Assembly (NCBI GenBank): GCA_025937665.1 | Contig: JAICQW010000094.1 | Span: 1 to 6,822, forward strand | Length of the DNA: 6,822 nt | Direction of reading: 5' to 3' | Source: Nitrososphaeraceae archaeon | GTDB taxonomy: Archaea; Thermoproteota; Nitrososphaeria; Nitrososphaerales; Nitrososphaeraceae | Shown here: in pieces, positions 6,591 to 6,822 of the stretch | Numbering within the stretch: the first letter of the stretch is position 1 | Layout: the number at the start of each line of letters is the position of its first letter | Made by a program: the position numbers and the translations under genes | The notes under the pieces: model-generated | Told to the model about the DNA's origin: nothing | Database searches by the model: none | What the model saw: the letters and a program-made list of their open reading frames with translations, nothing else

Positions 6591-6626
6591 TCTAAAGTTT
6601 TTTCTGCCGAGTCCCTCTGGGCCCAC
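6591..6626 (+). repeat. Intergenic repeat, copy B
   Basis: TCTAAAGTTTTTTCT is followed by GCCGAGTCCCTCTGGGCCCA and C. This is nearly identical to copy A 5.2 kb upstream in the same orientation, with one mismatch over the 32-base core. It is followed directly by an A-rich stretch (ACTAAAAATAAAAAAATG). Confidence 0.75.
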
Positions 6627-6668
6627 TAAAAATAAAAAAATGTTCAAAAATGGACCCAAGGCAAATGA

Positions 6669-6710
6669 GTCTAAGTTTTGAATGTTTTTAGCCGGAACCC
6701 TCTGGCCCTC
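6669..6710 (+). repeat. Intergenic repeat, copy C (diverged)
   Basis: GTCTAAGTTTTGAATG is followed by TTTTTA and GCCGGAACCCTCTGGCCCTC. The 5' part matches copy A (TCTAA-R-TT-Y-TGAA). The GC-rich part differs from copies A and B at several bases, yet it still folds: GCCGG pairs with CTGGC around AACCCT. Retention of pairing across diverged copies suggests that a structure is selected. Confidence 0.6.
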
Positions 6711-6785
6711 ATTCATATCAATATCGCAACAGATATTATTGGAGATTTTGTAATTTCGGTAGGAAATAACTTGAGGGAACAATCC

Positions 6786-6809
6786 AAAGGTTAGTGGTAG
6801 AACCTTTTT
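6786..6809 (+). terminator. Hairpin followed by a T-run
   Basis: AAAGGTT and AACCTTT pair perfectly around the loop AGTGGTAG, with T5 spanning 6805-6809. It resembles a factor-independent terminator on the plus strand. The sequence GGTTAGTGGTAGAACC also resembles a tRNA D-arm, so it could instead be the 5' part of an RNA gene cut by the window edge. I cannot decide between the two. Confidence 0.3.
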
Positions 6810-6822
6810 CGCTACAAGGACG

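Larger units (their letters stand above)
6372..6822. other. Intergenic region after the cyclase gene
   Basis: These 451 bases hold no ORF I can support; the minus-strand open frames here (6340-6546 and 6576-6782) have no family signature and the second is built partly from the repeats. The region contains a stop-proximal hairpin (6373-6387), repeat copies B and C, and a hairpin with a T-run at the right edge. Confidence 0.55.

Noticed and set aside
6340..6782. Two 68-codon minus-strand open frames after the cyclase gene
   Set aside because: They have no recognisable motifs. One overlaps the cyclase 3' end and the other is partly made of repeat copies B and C, whose translations do not resemble each other in that frame.

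Overview
The window most likely comes from an ammonia-oxidising archaeon of the Nitrososphaerota (Thaumarchaeota), perhaps the soil Nitrososphaera/Nitrosocosmicus group. This is an inference from four things. The class III nucleotide cyclase domain has a sequence style I associate with that phylum (IDMMNST, ARNFGAKIIKNAGD, LIYYFPNT). There is a very small C2H2 zinc-finger protein. A/T-rich TATA-like boxes lie about 25-28 bases before start codons, as in archaeal leaderless genes. The large gene has a TTG start. There is no rRNA and no intact tRNA to confirm the placement.

Layout. Positions 1-124 hold nothing I recognise. Positions 125-314 (minus strand) carry a tiny C2H2 zinc-finger ORF with its own TATA box; its finger lacks the second histidine, and a second protein-like frame overlaps it, so it may be frameshifted. 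Positions 454-1023 (minus) encode a complete NAD(P)H-dependent FMN reductase of the flavodoxin fold. A 542-base divergent intergenic region (1024-1565) holds a degenerate tRNA-like segment, one copy of an intergenic repeat, a small hairpin and a TATA box for the next gene. Positions 1566-6371 (plus) encode a 1601-residue protein that fills 70% of the window. The last 451 bases (6372-6822) hold a hairpin just after the stop, two more copies of the intergenic repeat, and a terminator-like hairpin near the window edge.

The centre of interest is the 1601-residue protein. It has an N-terminal P-loop NTPase module with STAND-like features (about residues 80-280), then about 27 tandem copies of a glycine-rich, probably two-helix repeat (residues 444-1341), and a C-terminal class III adenylate/guanylate cyclase domain (residues 1397-1580). 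The first 17 repeat units keep an exact 33-residue period. I do not recognise the repeat as TPR, HEAT, ankyrin, PPR or WD40. The order suggests a large sensor in which ligand binding by the solenoid and nucleotide-driven switching control second-messenger synthesis. The cyclase keeps both metal-binding Asp residues and the Lys/Asp pair expected for ATP, but has Lys where the transition-state Arg normally sits.

The genes do not form an obvious operon: the reductase and the cyclase are divergent and 542 bases apart, and the zinc-finger ORF has its own promoter. The cyclase gene is flanked by same-orientation copies of an intergenic repeat whose core resembles a tRNA 3' end, which may point to a mobile or duplicated module. 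No integrase or transposase is visible.
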